DNA of 64,000 nt from Solimonas soli DSM 21787 (GTDB taxonomy: Bacteria > Pseudomonadota > Gammaproteobacteria > Nevskiales > Nevskiaceae), in contig NZ_KI440836.1 in NCBI RefSeq assembly GCF_000474945.1, forward strand, positions 169,607 to 233,606, given 5' to 3'. The notes beneath the pieces were generated by a model. The model was not told where the DNA came from. It did no database searches and saw only the letters and a program-made list of their open reading frames with translations. A program made the position numbers and the translations under genes. Numbering within the stretch: the first letter of the stretch is position 1; each line of letters opens with the position of its first letter. Positions 61,614 to 64,000 of the stretch are shown here, in pieces.

Positions 61614-62105
61614 TCAATCCCGCTGCTTCGGCACCCAGGCCCATGCCAGGGTCGCGGCGATCGGCGATTCGCCGGTCTGGTCGGTGACGCGGACGGCGAC
61701 GACCAGATCGCCCTTCGGCTCGGACTGCAGGCGCGCGCGCTGCGCGGCGTCGAGCGTGGCGACGGCGCGCAGGTCGCCGTGCGCGCGCTTCAGGTAGTCG
61801 ATGTGCAGGCTCTTGAGCAGCGGCAGCGCCGCATCCGGCACGTTCATGCCGAACACGGCGCCGGTCGCGGTCTCGGCGAGCAGGGCCATGGCGGCGGCGT
61901 GCACGCCGCCGATGTGGTTCTGCACCTTGCGCCGGTTGCGCACGACGACGACGGCCTGCTCGGCCGTGAGCGTTTCGAAGCGCAGGCCGCCGGTGCCGGC
62001 GAAGCGCACCTGCGAATTGAACAGCAGCGTGGTGGCACGGCGGCGCAGCGGCGCGGGCAGCGGCGCGAGAAAGCCGACGGCGCGGGACAGGCGGTTGGCG
62101 GGCAT
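61614..62105 (-). CDS. DUF4442 hotdog thioesterase-like protein
   Basis: A 163-residue hotdog protein of the DUF4442 group: LFNSQVRFAGTGGLRFETLTAEQAVVVVRNRRKVQNHIGGVHAAAMALLAE carries the NHIGxxHAAAM helix. It is related to acyl-CoA thioesterases; substrate unknown. GAGGAA precedes the ATG at 62105. Its stop lies 168 bp before vapC. Confidence 0.88.
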   Translation of the reverse strand: MPANRLSRAVGFLAPLPAPLRRRATTLLFNSQVRFAGTGGLRFETLTAEQAVVVVRNRRKVQNHIGGVHAAAMALLAETATGAVFGMNVPDAALPLLKSLHIDYLKRAHGDLRAVATLDAAQRARLQSEPKGDLVVAVRVTDQTGESPIAATLAWAWVPKQRD

Positions 62106-62285
62106 GGCGTTTTTCCTCGGGAGCGTGCGCCGCATTGTCGGCGGCGCGGCGGCGCGCCGCCTTGTCCATGCCGGAGTCGCGCCCTGGCGGCGCGGCCAGC
62201 GGGCGGCGACACTGGCACGATCACGGTTTCCGGCGGCCGCCGCTGCGACGTTGTGGCGAGGGCGTCATCGATTTCGGGGGAAGGC

Positions 62286-63476
62286 ATGCGAGTTCGTCCA
62301 TTCGATCGCCGCGATTTCCTGCGCGGCGGCGGCGCGGCGCTGGCACTCGGCGCGCTGAGCGCCTGCGCCAGCGGGCCGGCGCGGCTAGGCGCGGCGGGCG
62401 ACGCGGCGGACTACGATCCGCTGCCGCCGCTGGCGCCGATCCGCGCGCGCGCCGACCGCATCATCGCCATCACCGTCTGCACGCGGCCGTTCCGCGCCCA
62501 GGGTCCGCGCATCGAAAGCGAACGCCTCGGCCGCAAGACCGTCGTGCATCACTACGGCCACGGCGGCAGCGGCTGGTCGCTGTCCTGGGGCTCGGCGCGG
62601 CTGGCGGTGCGCGAGGCGCTGGCGACCAAGGTCGGCGACATCGCCGTGATCGGCTGCGGCGCGATCGGCCTGACGTCCGCGCTGGCCGCGCAGCGCGCCG
62701 GCCTCAAGGTGACGATCTACGCCAGGGAGCGTCCGCCCGAGGTGCGTTCGATGCGCGCCACCGGCGTGTGGTCGCCGGATTCGCGCTACTGCACGGCGGC
62801 GAACGCCACGCCGGAGGCGATCGCGCGCTGGGAGACCATGGCGCGCGACTCGTTGCAGAGCTGGCAGTGGCTGCTCGGCCTGCCCGGCACGCCGGTCGAA
62901 TGGCGCGACGGCTACGCGCTGTCCGATCTGCCGTTCGGCGGCCGTGGCGGCGAGGCGCCGGGCGAGCCGGAGTACGCCAACCTGCTGCCGCTGATCCGCG
63001 CGCTGTGGCCGCGCGCGCAGGACATTCCGCGCGGCGCGCATCCGTTCCCGGTGCCCTACGTGCGCCGCTACACGCAGATGGTGTTCAACATCAGCGCGTA
63101 CGCGCGCCTGCTGATCGACGATTTCGAGCGCGCCGGCGGCCGCATCGAGACGCGCGAGTTCGCGACGCCGGGCGAGCTCGAGAAGCTGCCCGAGAAAACG
63201 ATCATCAACGCCACCGGCTACGGCGCGCGCGCGCTGTTCGGCGACGAGAGCGTGATTCCGGTGCGCGGCCAGATCGCGCGCCTGGTACCGCAGCCGGAAG
63301 TCGACTACGGCCTCAGCTACGGCGATCTCAACGTCGTGCCGCGCCGCGACGGCATCGTCGTGCAGACCGGCGCGCCCGGTGATTTCGGCAATGCCGACGC
63401 GACGCCGGATCGCCGCGAATCGGAAGCCGCCGTCGAGCGGCTCGCGCGGCTGATGGCGGCGCTGCGGCGCGCCTGA
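62286..63476 (+). CDS. Tat-exported FAD oxidoreductase, D-amino-acid-oxidase-like
   Basis: A 396-residue protein with twin-arginine signal and lipobox (DRRDFLRGGGAALALGALSAC). The FAD site is IAVIGCGAIGLTSALAAQRAGLKVTIYAR, and the C-terminal VRGQIARLVPQPEVDYGLSY resembles D-amino acid and D-aspartate oxidases. It probably oxidises D-amino acids or related amines outside the cytoplasm. GGGGGAAGG precedes the ATG. It diverges from the DUF4442 gene and converges on the dehydratase gene. Confidence 0.88.
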   Translation: MRVRPFDRRDFLRGGGAALALGALSACASGPARLGAAGDAADYDPLPPLAPIRARADRIIAITVCTRPFRAQGPRIESERLGRKTVVHHYGHGGSGWSLSWGSARLAVREALATKVGDIAVIGCGAIGLTSALAAQRAGLKVTIYARERPPEVRSMRATGVWSPDSRYCTAANATPEAIARWETMARDSLQSWQWLLGLPGTPVEWRDGYALSDLPFGGRGGEAPGEPEYANLLPLIRALWPRAQDIPRGAHPFPVPYVRRYTQMVFNISAYARLLIDDFERAGGRIETREFATPGELEKLPEKTIINATGYGARALFGDESVIPVRGQIARLVPQPEVDYGLSYGDLNVVPRRDGIVVQTGAPGDFGNADATPDRRESEAAVERLARLMAALRRA

Positions 63477-63488
63477 GCGCGGCGCGCC

Positions 63489-63941
63489 TCAGGCGCCGCC
63501 GGGCTCGGCGCGGTGGATCACCGAGGCGCGGCCGCGCGCGAGTTCGCGCGCCGCGCTGACGATGCGGAATTCGTAGACCCAGCCCAGCTCGCCGGCGACC
63601 AGGCGCGTCGCCAGGCCCTCGAGCGGCGCCGGCAGATCGTCGAGCCGCGTGACGGCGAACTCGACCTCGCGCACCGCGACCAGCACGCCGGGGCGCACGC
63701 CGCCGCCGGCGCGGCGCGCGAGCCAGCCGCCATGCACGGCCATCGCCTGCGCGCCGTACTCGATCAGGTGCAGCGCGGCGAGTTCGCCGTCGCGGCGCAG
63801 CGGATGCGCGGCGTCGCGATGGCCCTGCGTGCGCAGCTGCACCGTGGTTTGGTCGGCGGCGAGCAGTTCGTCCCACAGGCACATCGCGCCGCCGTGCGGC
63901 ACCAGCGCGGCGAGGCCGGCGCGGTCGAGCAGGACGCTCAT
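63489..63941 (-). CDS. ApeP-like hotdog 3-hydroxyacyl-ACP dehydratase
   Basis: A 150-residue hotdog protein. LVPHGGAMCLWDELLAAD and HLIEYGAQAMAVHGGWLA match the dehydratases of aryl-polyene pigment clusters (ApeP) and FabZ relatives. It would dehydrate a 3-hydroxyacyl-ACP. The rest of such a cluster would lie past the right edge; the ATG overlaps the stop of an upstream frame (ATGA), suggesting it belongs to an operon entering from there. Confidence 0.8.
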   Translation of the reverse strand: MSVLLDRAGLAALVPHGGAMCLWDELLAADQTTVQLRTQGHRDAAHPLRRDGELAALHLIEYGAQAMAVHGGWLARRAGGGVRPGVLVAVREVEFAVTRLDDLPAPLEGLATRLVAGELGWVYEFRIVSAARELARGRASVIHRAEPGGA

Positions 63942-64000
63942 GCCTCCACCCCCGCATTGATTGCGGGAACCGTGACGGGCATGAGGGAGCCCGCTCCCGC
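63938..64000 (-). CDS. Possible 3' end of the upstream gene, cut by the window edge
   Basis: 21 codons open to the edge end at a TGA that overlaps the ApeP-like start as ATGA. The residues (ending PAINAGVEA) are too few to place. The DNA also holds the short palindrome GGGAGCCCGCTCCC, so it could instead be intergenic. Confidence 0.3.
   Translation of the reverse strand, partial: AGAGSLMPVTVPAINAGVEA

Overview
The window is about 64 kb of a high-GC (roughly 68-70 % by eye) chromosome from a free-living Gram-negative bacterium, most likely a gammaproteobacterium near the Nevskiales/Xanthomonadales. This rests on the gene content: HemW, RdgB and QmcA/YbbJ homologues close to the E. coli ones, MsrPQ, a Marinobacter-type fatty acyl reductase, an arn (lipid A aminoarabinose) operon, TonB and AaeB-type transport, and LigD/Ku. 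The taxon is inferred; no rRNA or tRNA gene was seen.

Layout. 1-3.5 kb, minus strand: citrate synthase (cut by the left edge) behind a short malic enzyme, then rpmE2 with a terminator, an RDD membrane protein and a CPXCG protein. 3.6-8.2 kb, minus: a tightly overlapping operon msrP-msrQ-rph-(ypeA::rdgB fusion)-hemW. 8.3-14.5 kb: sufE, an AT-richer NHL lipoprotein, a decayed QmcA::SufE chimera, narK, then intact qmcA-nfeD. 14.6-20.2 kb: trhA, ppk2, a CPA2 antiporter, two SDR-type genes, a HIT protein and a small SH3-like lipoprotein, followed by a 108-bp tandem repeat. 20.6-24.7 kb: bifunctional fatty acyl-CoA reductase and a CocE/NonD lipoprotein hydrolase. 24.8-33.1 kb: two divergent FUSC (AaeB-like) efflux modules with three MarR regulators and clear palindromic operators between them. 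33.1-33.8 kb: debris with a transposase remnant. 33.8-36 kb: DAHP synthase and a DUF3187-type protein. 36.1-43.4 kb: a complete seven-gene arn operon with arnA split into two genes. 43.4-47 kb: WbuC cupin, a TonB receptor with a Fur-like box, and pirin/LysR. 48-50.4 kb: GST, a small membrane protein and MgtE. 50.6-56.9 kb: a large secreted M36 metalloprotease with a sorting tail, an EF-hand lipoprotein, a TSUP permease, a thioesterase and a lipoprotein. 57-60.5 kb: ligD-ku (non-homologous end joining). 60.6-64 kb: GFA protein, VapC with a damaged antitoxin, hotdog thioesterase, Tat-exported D-amino-acid-oxidase-like protein and an ApeP-like dehydratase.

How the genes work together. The strongest functional units are the arn operon (polymyxin/cationic peptide resistance), the FUSC efflux pumps, the MsrPQ periplasmic repair pair and the LigD/Ku repair pair. 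The most unusual structures are the QmcA::SufE chimeric pseudogene (a frame-perfect fusion later broken by one base), the YpeA-RdgB fusion, the 108-bp repeat block, and the vapC gene whose antitoxin has lost its N-terminal half and its stop codon.
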